Both the position numbers and the translations under genes were made by a program. This document shows, in pieces, positions 1-6,596 of a DNA stretch of 8,611 bases. Positions within the stretch are counted from its first letter, which is position 1. Each line of letters starts with the position of its first letter. The notes beneath the pieces are model-generated. The model did no database searches, was not told where the DNA came from, and saw nothing but the letters and a program-made list of their open reading frames with translations. The stretch is from Patescibacteria group bacterium. Its GTDB lineage: Bacteria > Patescibacteriota > Minisyncoccia > Minisyncoccales > CG1-02-41-26. The stretch covers positions 1 through 8,611 of the forward strand of contig JAHJSK010000015.1 of the NCBI GenBank assembly GCA_018830365.1, read 5' to 3'.

Positions 1-130
1 AATTTCCTTTCAGAAATTTTACTTTCAGTAAAATTATTTAACAGGGTAAAGGTCGAAATTTAACAAAAAAATTAACAGGTAGGACATTTCTAAATTGCTG
101 GGGGTAGGACATTTCTAAATTGCTTTGACA
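1..130 (-). mobile_element. possible insertion-sequence end running off the left edge
   Basis: On the minus strand the segment starts TGTCAAAG (123-130) directly beside the hairpin that follows nrdD. It contains two copies of a 22-bp repeat with the core AGAAATGTCCTA. It ends at the window edge with CTGAAAGGAAATT (1-13), a good Shine-Dalgarno-like sequence that would serve a start codon just outside the window. A TTGTTA box and a TGTTAA box 17 bp apart lie between them on the same strand. A TGT terminus, repeated motifs at the end, then a promoter and an RBS fit the left end of an insertion sequence; an IS481-like element is a guess from memory. No transposase sequence is visible, so this stays tentative. 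The bases could equally be the leader of an ordinary neighbouring gene. Confidence 0.3.
78..124. repeat. 22-bp direct repeat, two copies
   Basis: Positions 78-99 and 103-124 are identical over 22 bases (core taggacatttctaaattg) and are separated by GGG, giving a period of 25 bp. Two copies with a 3-bp spacer are too few and too close for a CRISPR array. Repeated sites of this kind can be transposase or repressor binding sites at an element end. Confidence 0.85.
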
Positions 131-169
131 TCCCTCACCTTTTTTCCCGAAGGAAAAAAGGTGAGGGAT
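130..169 (-). terminator. strong hairpin downstream of nrdD, putative terminator
   Basis: Positions 130-147 and 152-169 are perfectly complementary over 18 bp with a 4-base loop. Read on the minus strand, the loop with its closing pair is C(TTCG)G, the exceptionally stable UUCG tetraloop, which fits transcription in the nrdD direction. It begins about 60 bases past the nrdD stop codon. No T-run follows the stem, so it may be an mRNA 3'-end stabiliser rather than a classical intrinsic terminator. Confidence 0.5.
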
Positions 170-230
170 AAATACTTTCCGATATGATAAATCCCAGTAT
201 CAATTTCCAGCATCAACACCCATAATATTG

Positions 231-3200
231 TCAAATTTTTGGCGCTTTAAATTCTTTTCTTTCTTGGTATTCTTGTTGCTTTCCAAGGTTCCATTGAGAC
301 AAAGGTCTTAAATACCCCACTATTCTTGAATAAACTTCGCAAGGTTGTTTAATGACGCATTTCGGACAATTAAAATGTTCTCCTGTTAAATAACCATGAA
401 TCGGGCAAACAGAAAAAGTGGGAGTTAAAGTAATATAAGGCAAATGAAAATTTTCAAAAATTTTCTTAATTAATTTTTTTACCGCTTGAACATCAGTAAT
501 TCTTTCTCCCAAAAAAAGATGAAAAACACTGCCGCCAGTATATTTCGCCAAAATTTCATCTTGAAGTTTTAACGCTTCAAAAATATCATCCGTGTAATTT
601 ACCGGCAGCGCCGCGCTGTTTGTATAAAAAGCCGTTTCTTTGGTGCCAGCTGTAATTATATCGGGATATTTTTCTCTATCAATTTTTGCCTGACGATAGC
701 TTGTTCCTTCTGCTGGCGTTGCTTCTAAATTATATAAAATACCGGTTTGTTCCTGATATTTTACCAATTTTTCCCGCATAAAATCCATTACTTCCAAAGT
801 AAATTTCCTCCCTTTTTCCGAGCCAATATCCTCGCCAATAAAATTCAAAAGCGCTTCATTCATTCCCAAAAACCCAATAGTTGAAAAGTGATTTCCAAAA
901 TAAGAGCCGCGTATTTTTTTAACAGAAGCCAAATAATATTTAGAATAAGGATAGAGCCCCTTTTCCATAAAATTTTCCAGTGCTTTTCTTTTTATTTCCA
1001 AACTCTCTTTTGCCAAATCCATTATTTTTTCCAATCGTTCAAAAAATTCTTTTTTGGTTGCTGACAAATAACCAAGGCGCGGCATGTTGATGGTACACAC
1101 GCCGATACTTCCAGTTAACGGTTGCGAACCAAACAATCCCCCTCCCCTTTTATAAAGTTCTTTATTTGAGAGTCTAAGTCGACAGCAATTATGAGTGATA
1201 ACTCCATTTGCTAGTTGGAAAAGATGCTCTTTATTGTTTGTCTTGAAATCATATACTTGATCAGTATAGGGAATTTTTTTAATGGATTTTATTTTTATTC
1301 CATAAAAATTTTTATAATTTTTATATATTCTACTTTTCCCTGATTTTCTATTAAAATATTTACCCAACCATTCAGAAAAATCATTAGTTAATAATAGTTT
1401 ATATGAGGTAAACTTTACTCCAAAATGAGTATTATTTAAATTGATTTGTTTAGTATAATTTATCCCCAAACTCCGACAAAGTAAACCAATATCATCAATT
1501 AATCCTGAATTACTAGAATTAATCTGAATATTTCGAGCACTATCTATTTTAGAAATGTGTCCATCGCCCTCTAAAATTCCGATAAGCACACCTTTTCTAA
1601 ATTCAAAAGACATACCAAATAATCTGCTGTTAAGTCGTTTAGTTTTTGAATATTCTCCGCGAACATAGTTTTTAACTATGGCGCCAACGGCTCTATCATT
1701 AATTATAGACGCTAATGATTTGCGTTCTTTTTCTATCTTTAATGTAGTTTTAGCTCCAAATCTTTTTTGGACAAGTTGAGTAACAAAATCAACATATTTT
1801 TGTTCTTCCAAATTAAATGAAAGGCCGGTAGTAGCGCCCTGATGAGTCAAATAACCTTCTGCTATATATAGACCAACAAATCTTCCTAAATCAAAATCTC
1901 CTAATTCACCTTTATAGGGATTTTTAGCTATAGGAATCTCATCTCCTATTTTCAATTTTTCCGACTGAACCTCAATCAATTTATTTTCCTTAATGATGAT
2001 AGATGGATGATCGGGAGTAATCCTAAAAGTTTCTCCGTTTTCTATAGTGATTTTTAAAACATATCCGACTCTATTGGTTAATCTTAGAACATTTTTAATT
2101 TTAACAAATTCTCCATTCATCAAAACTTCACCTAAATTTCCGCTTTTTATAAAGTCTTCTACAATTCTTCGAATAGGCATTTTTCCAATATTTCCTAATG
2201 TATTTTTATAAATAATTTGTGTATCAGGGGTTACGCACATGCTTCTAAAATCTTCTGGCTTCATGTCAGATTGAATAAAATTTGAAAAATAATTCACGCC
2301 ATATTTAGCAGTGGCTTCCCACAAAGGATTTAAATTTGGATTATCCCAGTCAAAATCTTTAGTAATGGAAACCGTTGGAATCGGAAAAACAAATGGCCTG
2401 CCTGTTGCGTCGCCCTCCATCATTACTTCATAAAAAAACCGATTAAATATATTCATTTCTTCCTGAAATTCTTCATAGGTTTCTTCTTGAGGTTTTCCGC
2501 CAATAAGAACTGGCTGTTTGGCTAAAAATTCCGGGGGCTTTATGTCAATAGAAACATTTAAAAACGGTGTATTGTGAAAAACCAAAAGTCCGTTTCCTCC
2601 GATGAAATTTTCTTGCGGAGAATCAACTGAAATATCGTATTCATATTCTTTTTGGTATCTAAACTTCTCAACATTCAAACAAGACCTGGCTTCGAAGTTA
2701 TTAACAAAATAAATTTTTCCTGGATTTGAATCTGTTTTATAAATTCTCGTTATTAATTTATCGCGCCAATTCTTGTTTTTCTTGCTTGTATTTTCTACAT
2801 AAACACTGAAACGATGGCTGTTCTGGGCTAACAAAAAACTCAAGCTCGAACTAAGCTTTCTTGAACTAGTAGAAAAATCCCAATGGTTTTTATATTCAGA
2901 AGCATCGCCTTTTAATAAAATCTCAAGAAAAATTTCCTGGCATTCAGAAGATAATTCAAAAATAAAAGAAGGGATAACTTTATTAAAGGATAAATAACCA
3001 CAGCTCCTGCTGATTAATTCGGACAAAAGCCCTTTCCCGGTAATTTTGAAAACTTCTCCAGAAATTTCTGCTTTTTTAGAATAACTTTTATTTTTGGCAA
3101 TTTGTCCTAAAGCGTTTAATTTTTTCAAAACTCCTATAATCTCTTTTAATTTTTTAGAGGGAGATTGAGAAATATAAAGAGGGGTTGAAATAGCTGTGTG

Positions 3201-5984
3201 CCCTTCGGTAATATACCAAGCGCAAAGTTTAACAAAATTTTCTAATGATTTTTTTTCTAAAATTCTCGGGTACCAAATATCGCTGTTTTTTAATTTAAAT
3301 TTAACTTCTTGTTTTGGATTTCCGTATTTTCGCCAAATTTCATACCTAATTGATTTTCTACTTAGCCAATATTCCCAAACCCCTCTATCCTTTAAACCAA
3401 ATTCTTTATAAAAAGGAACGAAGCTCTGTTTTTCTAAAAGAATATTCTGACGAATTCCTTTTAATGTACGAGTAGAGTTTATTTTAACAAAAACATTCTT
3501 ATGAAGTTGAGGAATTTCGTCTATAATCTCAACTAAATCTAATTCTCTTTTGTTCCCCTGATTTTCTAAAGATTTCAAACCAATAAAATGATTCTCCGGA
3601 TTTAAATGACGATAATTTTTAGCAATTTTAATATTTTTAACTGATCTAGGTTGAGGATTAAATGCGCCATCAAACTTTGGAAAATTGAATAAAGAATGGG
3701 CTTCTGAAACTTTTACCTCTCCACGATTTGTTCTGATTTTCACAAACTCAGAATTTTTAGGAACTCTATGCCGAATAAAAGCATTAACTCTTGCCCAAAC
3801 AGCTTTCCCCTTTTGGTCAAAAGATAAAACATAATAATCATCGTGGTTTTCTATTGCATAACTTTGAGGATGTTTTTCAATAATCCGGTGAGAATTTCTT
3901 TTAAATTCTTTGTCAATCAGTTGCCCAATTTGCTCAAATATGATTTTTCCTTTATCTTTAATCACCACTAATTCATCCCAACATAAACTTTGAAATCCAG
4001 TGCGAGTTGGCACCATGCAATTGTAAAGAAATTCCTGAATAGCTTGTTTTACTTCCACAGGGCTTAATTTGTCATACCTGATAAAAGGCGCTAATAAAGT
4101 ATCAAAATTTGAAACCGCTTGCGCGCCTGCTGAATTTCCACACCAGCACGCTTTCCCTTCTCTTCTTACATATAAAGTGTGATTTGGAACTTCCAAACAA
4201 TAAACTTTGCCGCAATATTTAATTTTCTTTATGTTTTCTTTTTTAAATCTAAAATGCTTAGTTCTCGAAACGCTCACATCATGCCATTTAAATTCTCCTT
4301 TGCTCCTGTTTTGAATGTTGGCTGTCCAGCCTAATTTTAAAACTATTTCCTGAACATCATCAGCCAATTTTTTGCTTTTTGTGGAATATTCCATGTTCCC
4401 ATTTCCCACATATCCATCGCCTTTCATTAACCAATTAAATAATATTTTTAAATGAGAAATGGAAAGATTTTTAATCGCATGAGGAATATATTTAGTTTCT
4501 CCTTTCCCAAATTGCTTAAGAAATTCATATAATTGTTTATTTCCTATTTCAAAAACAATTTTATTTTTGTTCTCTCCCTCGCCTTTTTTTCTATAATGAA
4601 ATGGTAATTTTTTTAAAACGCATTCAAATTCTTCAGCGATTTTGCCTTTGTTTTGAAAAATTCTAACAAGGTATTCATGATATAATGTTCCATTTTTATG
4701 ATATCTTTTTCTGGCATAGCTATTTCCTTCAGCAATATAAAATCCAAAAAACTTTAGCCAATTTCCCATCAATATTTTTTTTGGTTCAATTTTTTTTACT
4801 TCATATTTCCATATTGGCATTGGCGCCGAAGTTATTATTTTTGTTTGCGTCAAAGAAAAAACTTCAACAAAATCGTTGCTCATCTCTGACAAAAAACCTG
4901 TTTGGAAAACATTCAAATCAGGTTTAGCAAAATTTCTGTATTGCAAAACTTCAATCCCTGGCAAAAAGAAATATTTTTCTTTTCTGCCTTTCCAAAAAGA
5001 ATATTTCGGGATCCAATGAGTGTTTGGATTAAAATCTTTAGCTTTAATAAATTTGGTTACATAATTTTTCTTCCCCGGATAATACTGCTTAACTAACATA
5101 TTATGATTAGGGGTAACCAATAGGTCAAGTTTTTTAGATTTAAAATTGTAAAGTTCTTTTTTGTTGTCAAATTTATAAAATCTAATTGGCGCTTGCAATT
5201 CAATCTCATTAGTTTGAATATTTAAAGTAAAAATTTTATCTTCTTTGTTAATCTCATAAAAATATTTCCAGCCAAGATCAGTTAAGACCTGAGTGTCGTC
5301 TGGATAACATTCGCCCTGAAGTGTAAAGAAAAAATTAACTAATTGACCCAGCGCTGTTTTGAAATGTTTTGGCGGATAACATTGCAATTTTCCCGGCACG
5401 CCGCCGAATCCTCGCAATAGTAAATCATAAAGGTCCCAACCGCAGCAATAAGTGCTGATGCTTTCCATGTCGTGAATATGAAAATCTTCGTTAATAGCCG
5501 CTTCCCTGATTTCTTTGGGATAAACTTTGTTTAACCAATATTTTTTGGCAATAGCCGAAATAATATACTGATTCAACCCCTGCAAAGAATAAGCCATATT
5601 GGCATTTTCATAAATTTGCCAATCAAGCTCTTTAATATATTTATCAACCAATTCAACCGACTCATCAATAACAGTCATTGCTTCCCTGATTTTTCTTCGC
5701 TGTTCACGATATAGAATGTAAGCTTTTGCTGTTTCCACCAAGCCCTCTGAAATCAAAACCTCTTCAACAATATCCTGAATTTGCTCTACCGTAGGAATTT
5801 CTTCTTTGTTAAATCTCTGTTCCAATAAACCAACCACTCGCGCAGAAAGTTTTTCTGATTTTTTACCGTCTCCTTGATTTGTCGCAGTAATAGCTTTAAA
5901 AATAGCTTGGGTAATTTTTTTCTGATCAAAATCAACAATCCTTCCATCTCTTTTTTTAATTTTTGCAATTTTAAAAATTGACAT
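231..5984 (-). CDS. nrdD: anaerobic (class III) ribonucleoside-triphosphate reductase precursor with three inteins
   Basis: Oxygen-sensitive glycyl-radical enzyme that reduces ribonucleotides to deoxyribonucleotides in the cytoplasm. The precursor is 1917 aa. Exteins are residues 1-225, 618-665, 1139-1249 and 1600-1917, joining to 702 aa, a normal NrdD length. The ATP-cone lies at about 3-98 (KKRDGRIVDFD). C180 lies in YCCGWDL. The finger-loop Cys of CCRLRL (precursor 1600, mature 385) is the presumed thiyl-radical residue. NLEATPAEGTSYR is conserved. A zinc site is formed by CPIHG, CPKC and possibly a later Cys. The glycyl radical is G1890 (mature 675) in RIVGYL. The start was set at 5984 because MSIFKIAKIKKRDG opens the ATP-cone; reading further upstream to 6170 only translates a palindromic element. 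No Shine-Dalgarno is visible. The stop is TGA. The activase gene nrdG is not in the window. Whether formate or thioredoxin is the reductant cannot be told. Confidence 0.96.
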   Translation of the reverse strand: MSIFKIAKIKKRDGRIVDFDQKKITQAIFKAITATNQGDGKKSEKLSARVVGLLEQRFNKEEIPTVEQIQDIVEEVLISEGLVETAKAYILYREQRRKIREAMTVIDESVELVDKYIKELDWQIYENANMAYSLQGLNQYIISAIAKKYWLNKVYPKEIREAAINEDFHIHDMESISTYCCGWDLYDLLLRGFGGVPGKLQCYPPKHFKTALGQLVNFFFTLQGECYPDDTQVLTDLGWKYFYEINKEDKIFTLNIQTNEIELQAPIRFYKFDNKKELYNFKSKKLDLLVTPNHNMLVKQYYPGKKNYVTKFIKAKDFNPNTHWIPKYSFWKGRKEKYFFLPGIEVLQYRNFAKPDLNVFQTGFLSEMSNDFVEVFSLTQTKIITSAPMPIWKYEVKKIEPKKILMGNWLKFFGFYIAEGNSYARKRYHKNGTLYHEYLVRIFQNKGKIAEEFECVLKKLPFHYRKKGEGENKNKIVFEIGNKQLYEFLKQFGKGETKYIPHAIKNLSISHLKILFNWLMKGDGYVGNGNMEYSTKSKKLADDVQEIVLKLGWTANIQNRSKGEFKWHDVSVSRTKHFRFKKENIKKIKYCGKVYCLEVPNHTLYVRREGKACWCGNSAGAQAVSNFDTLLAPFIRYDKLSPVEVKQAIQEFLYNCMVPTRTGFQSLCWDELVVIKDKGKIIFEQIGQLIDKEFKRNSHRIIEKHPQSYAIENHDDYYVLSFDQKGKAVWARVNAFIRHRVPKNSEFVKIRTNRGEVKVSEAHSLFNFPKFDGAFNPQPRSVKNIKIAKNYRHLNPENHFIGLKSLENQGNKRELDLVEIIDEIPQLHKNVFVKINSTRTLKGIRQNILLEKQSFVPFYKEFGLKDRGVWEYWLSRKSIRYEIWRKYGNPKQEVKFKLKNSDIWYPRILEKKSLENFVKLCAWYITEGHTAISTPLYISQSPSKKLKEIIGVLKKLNALGQIAKNKSYSKKAEISGEVFKITGKGLLSELISRSCGYLSFNKVIPSFIFELSSECQEIFLEILLKGDASEYKNHWDFSTSSRKLSSSLSFLLAQNSHRFSVYVENTSKKNKNWRDKLITRIYKTDSNPGKIYFVNNFEARSCLNVEKFRYQKEYEYDISVDSPQENFIGGNGLLVFHNTPFLNVSIDIKPPEFLAKQPVLIGGKPQEETYEEFQEEMNIFNRFFYEVMMEGDATGRPFVFPIPTVSITKDFDWDNPNLNPLWEATAKYGVNYFSNFIQSDMKPEDFRSMCVTPDTQIIYKNTLGNIGKMPIRRIVEDFIKSGNLGEVLMNGEFVKIKNVLRLTNRVGYVLKITIENGETFRITPDHPSIIIKENKLIEVQSEKLKIGDEIPIAKNPYKGELGDFDLGRFVGLYIAEGYLTHQGATTGLSFNLEEQKYVDFVTQLVQKRFGAKTTLKIEKERKSLASIINDRAVGAIVKNYVRGEYSKTKRLNSRLFGMSFEFRKGVLIGILEGDGHISKIDSARNIQINSSNSGLIDDIGLLCRSLGINYTKQINLNNTHFGVKFTSYKLLLTNDFSEWLGKYFNRKSGKSRIYKNYKNFYGIKIKSIKKIPYTDQVYDFKTNNKEHLFQLANGVITHNCCRLRLSNKELYKRGGGLFGSQPLTGSIGVCTINMPRLGYLSATKKEFFERLEKIMDLAKESLEIKRKALENFMEKGLYPYSKYYLASVKKIRGSYFGNHFSTIGFLGMNEALLNFIGEDIGSEKGRKFTLEVMDFMREKLVKYQEQTGILYNLEATPAEGTSYRQAKIDREKYPDIITAGTKETAFYTNSAALPVNYTDDIFEALKLQDEILAKYTGGSVFHLFLGERITDVQAVKKLIKKIFENFHLPYITLTPTFSVCPIHGYLTGEHFNCPKCVIKQPCEVYSRIVGYLRPLSQWNLGKQQEYQERKEFKAPKI
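1188..2237 (-). mobile_element. intein 3 of NrdD (350 aa), directly before the catalytic cysteine
   Basis: Precursor residues 1250-1599, inserted in FRSM|CCRLRL. It starts with Cys1 (CVTPDTQII) and ends with the canonical HN (VITHN), with Cys as the +1 nucleophile. Block B is TPDH (intein 74-77). Endonuclease motifs are GRFVGLYIAEG (118-128, E127) and LIGILEGDGHI (218-228, D225). Block F is QVYDFKTNNKEHLF (327-340). The +1 Cys is the first Cys of CCRLRL, the presumed thiyl-radical residue of NrdD, so unspliced precursor cannot be an active reductase. Much of this stretch (for example 1261-1440) is only about 15-25% GC by hand count, lower than the flanking exteins. Confidence 0.94.
2571..3989 (-). 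mobile_element. intein 2 of NrdD (473 aa, Ser1 type, PolB-intein-like)
   Basis: Precursor residues 666-1138, inserted in VPTRTGFQ|TPFLN. It starts with Ser1 (SLCWDELVVI), ends with FHN, and has Thr as the +1 nucleophile. Block B is VSEAH (intein 94-98), with Ser where Thr is usual in the TxxH motif. Endonuclease motifs are LCAWYITEG (255-263, E262) and FLEILLKGDA (354-363, D362). Blocks F and G are YDISVDSPQENF (451-462) and LLVFHN (468-473). The layout, with a long segment between splicing block B and the first endonuclease motif, the phrase IRHR near residue 72, and the YDISVD...ENF ending, recalls inteins of archaeal family-B DNA polymerases. That likeness is judged from memory, not from an alignment. 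Confidence 0.93.
4134..5309 (-). mobile_element. intein 1 of NrdD (392 aa, LAGLIDADG endonuclease)
   Basis: Self-splicing element at precursor residues 226-617, between ...FFFTLQGE and SAGAQAVSNF. It begins with Cys1 (CYPDDTQVL). Block B is TPNH at intein residues 66-69. LAGLIDADG-type motifs are FFGFYIAEG (187-195, acidic E194) and LFNWLMKGDG (290-299, D298). Block F is VYCLEVPNHTLYV (369-381) and the end is CWCGN (388-392), followed by Ser as the +1 nucleophile. The usual penultimate His is Gly391. Some inteins splice without that His, so activity is likely but unproven. Both endonuclease acidic residues are kept, so homing may still be possible. Boundaries come from the continuity of the NrdD sequence on either side. 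Confidence 0.93.
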
Positions 5985-6002
5985 AGTTATCAATAAACGC
6001 AA

Positions 6003-6070
6003 CCTGCCCGCATTGCTACGCCCGCCTGCAACGATGTAGCACTTCGGGCAGGCAAAGCGTTGCAAGCGGG
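6003..6070. repeat. GC-rich structured element in the nrdD leader, REP-like
   Basis: This is a GC-rich island in AT-rich surroundings, starting 19 bases upstream of the nrdD start codon. Stem A pairs 6003-6010 with 6045-6052 (8 bp) and continues, after a 3/3 internal loop, with 6014-6019 pairing 6036-6041 (6 bp). Stem B pairs 6021-6033 with 6058-6070 (12 of 13 pairs), using the loop of stem A and sequence outside it. The arms are therefore interleaved. Short GTTAT/ATAAC arms at 5986-5990 and 6076-6080 flank the element. It may be a dispersed palindromic repeat or an mRNA leader structure; the window alone cannot decide. Confidence 0.7.
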
Positions 6071-6088
6071 AGCGCATAACTGAATTTA

Positions 6089-6168
6089 GAATTTCGAATT
6101 TTGAATCAATTATGAATGCTCTAATTTTAAAATTCATCCATTCGAGTTTGATTCGAAATTCGAAATTC
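6089..6168. repeat. long AT-rich inverted repeat upstream of nrdD
   Basis: Positions 6089-6109 pair with 6148-6168 over 21 bp, with a single T-G wobble. Inside, 6112-6117 pairs with 6132-6137 (atgaat/attcat). The arms are made of gaatttcgaatttt-like units that also repeat directly, so the region is of low complexity. It lies in the predicted transcribed leader of nrdD. No protein is supported here. Confidence 0.75.
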
Positions 6169-6259
6169 AAAATTTATAATTCGTAAATTATCACAAGCCA
6201 AGAAGCTAAGAAGCGTCTATAAAAATAATGAATAATTTTAGCTTTGTCTTTTGTGCTTT

Positions 6260-6265
6260 ATTATA
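6260..6265 (-). promoter_or_regulatory. candidate nrdD promoter, -10 box TATAAT
   Basis: A perfect TATAAT reads on the minus strand within GAGTATAATAAAGC. No good -35 hexamer stands at 16-18 bp (TTTGCT at 16 bp matches 3 of 6), and a TTGGCA lies too close. Transcription from here would give an nrdD leader of roughly 270 bases containing both palindromic elements. No recognisable NrdR box was seen. Confidence 0.35.
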
Positions 6266-6296
6266 CTCTTTTTTTTGCCAAAGCAAAAATAGGTCC

Positions 6297-6336
6297 AATA
6301 AAACACTTTGGTTATTGTGAATTTTCAAAAAATTGA
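6297..6336 (+). repeat. upstream repeat of tRNA-Arg copy 1
   Basis: This 40-base stretch (aataaaacactttgg...ttttcaaaaaattga) recurs at 8141-8177 with a 3-base deletion and one substitution. Here it lies just before the first tRNA and supplies its -35 region. At the second locus the matching copy is about 130 bases away from the tRNA. Confidence 0.75.
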
Positions 6337-6342
6337 TAAAAT
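6315..6342 (+). promoter_or_regulatory. candidate promoter of the first tRNA-Arg
   Basis: TTGTGA (6315-6320, 4 of 6 matches to TTGACA) and TAAAAT (6337-6342, 5 of 6 to TATAAT) are separated by 16 bp. The tRNA 5' end lies 8 bases past the -10 box, so the primary transcript would have almost no leader. Confidence 0.45.
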
Positions 6343-6350
6343 TAAATCAA

Positions 6351-6422
6351 GCCCCTGTGGCGCAATGGATAGCGCGCAAGTCTTCGGAACTTGCGGTGCG
6401 GGTTCGAATCCTGCCAGGGGCA
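6351..6422 (+). tRNA. tRNA-Arg (anticodon TCG), copy 1
   Basis: A complete 72-base cloverleaf. The acceptor stem is GCCCCTG/CAGGGGC. The D stem is GCGC/GCGC (6360-6363, 6372-6375) with loop AATGGATA. The anticodon stem is CAAGT/ACTTG with loop CTTCGGA and anticodon TCG at 6384-6386. The variable loop has 4 bases (6394-6397). The T arm is GCGGG-TTCGAAT-CCTGC. The discriminator is A and no CCA is encoded. A after the GG of the D loop and C at position 35 are known arginine identity elements. It decodes CGA and possibly other CGN codons. Confidence 0.95.
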
Positions 6423-6541
6423 CATAAATTTTTCGCTCCGCTCAAAATTTAAGTATTTGGTAATTTGTAATTGGTAATTGGAAAAAGAAAAAATATTATC
6501 AGCGAAAAATTTATTCCTAACTACAAATTACTCACACAAAT
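6397..6541 (+). repeat. 145-bp tRNA-linked direct repeat, copy 1
   Basis: It starts at the last variable-loop base of the first tRNA-Arg, covers its T arm and acceptor 3' strand, and continues 119 bases past the gene. It matches 8354-8498 at 144 of 145 positions, the only difference being A6488 versus G8445. The flank contains two perfect inverted repeats in interleaved order: 6424-6437 with 6501-6514 (14 bp) and 6460-6469 with 6522-6531 (10 bp). No coding sequence is visible in it. Confidence 0.93.
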
Positions 6542-6564
6542 AGCATAAATATGCGTGTTAAAAA

Positions 6565-6596
6565 TAGTAAAGCCCGTTATTTAACGGGCTTTACTA
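6565..6596. terminator. bidirectional terminator-like palindrome between tRNA-Arg and the protease gene
   Basis: Arms 6565-6579 and 6582-6596 are perfectly complementary over 15 bp around a central TT; in practice this is a stem of about 13 bp with a small loop and a GCCCG core. On the minus strand the stem is followed by TATTTTTAA, a fair T-tract, so it can end the protease transcript. On the plus strand CTTTACTACATT follows, which is weaker. Its place between convergent genes fits a shared terminator. Confidence 0.75.

Noticed and set aside
78..124. CRISPR-like repeat
   Set aside because: There are only two 22-bp copies with a 3-bp spacer, so it is a short tandem repeat.
125..130. Perfect TTGACA as a plus-strand -35 box
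   Set aside because: No -10 box lies at 15-19 bp; the expected position is within the hairpin loop and its arm.
3196..5096. Short plus-strand frames opposite nrdD (3196-3411, 4685-4927, 4902-5096)
   Set aside because: They are antisense to conserved or intein coding sequence, and their Phe/Leu-rich composition is expected from the reverse of Lys-rich AT-rich genes.
1188..5309. Insertions in nrdD as introns or gene fusions
   Set aside because: The reading frame is continuous, and the segments have intein splice-block residues at both ends with LAGLIDADG motifs inside, which fits protein splicing and not RNA introns.
5786..5968. 60-codon minus-strand frame inside the start of nrdD
   Set aside because: It is an out-of-frame reading of the ATP-cone region, with no start signal or domain.
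5985..6170. A 62-codon N-terminal extension of nrdD with upstream ATG codons
   Set aside because: It translates the GC-rich and AT-rich palindromic elements, has no family similarity, and the ATP-cone starts cleanly at the ATG ending at 5984.
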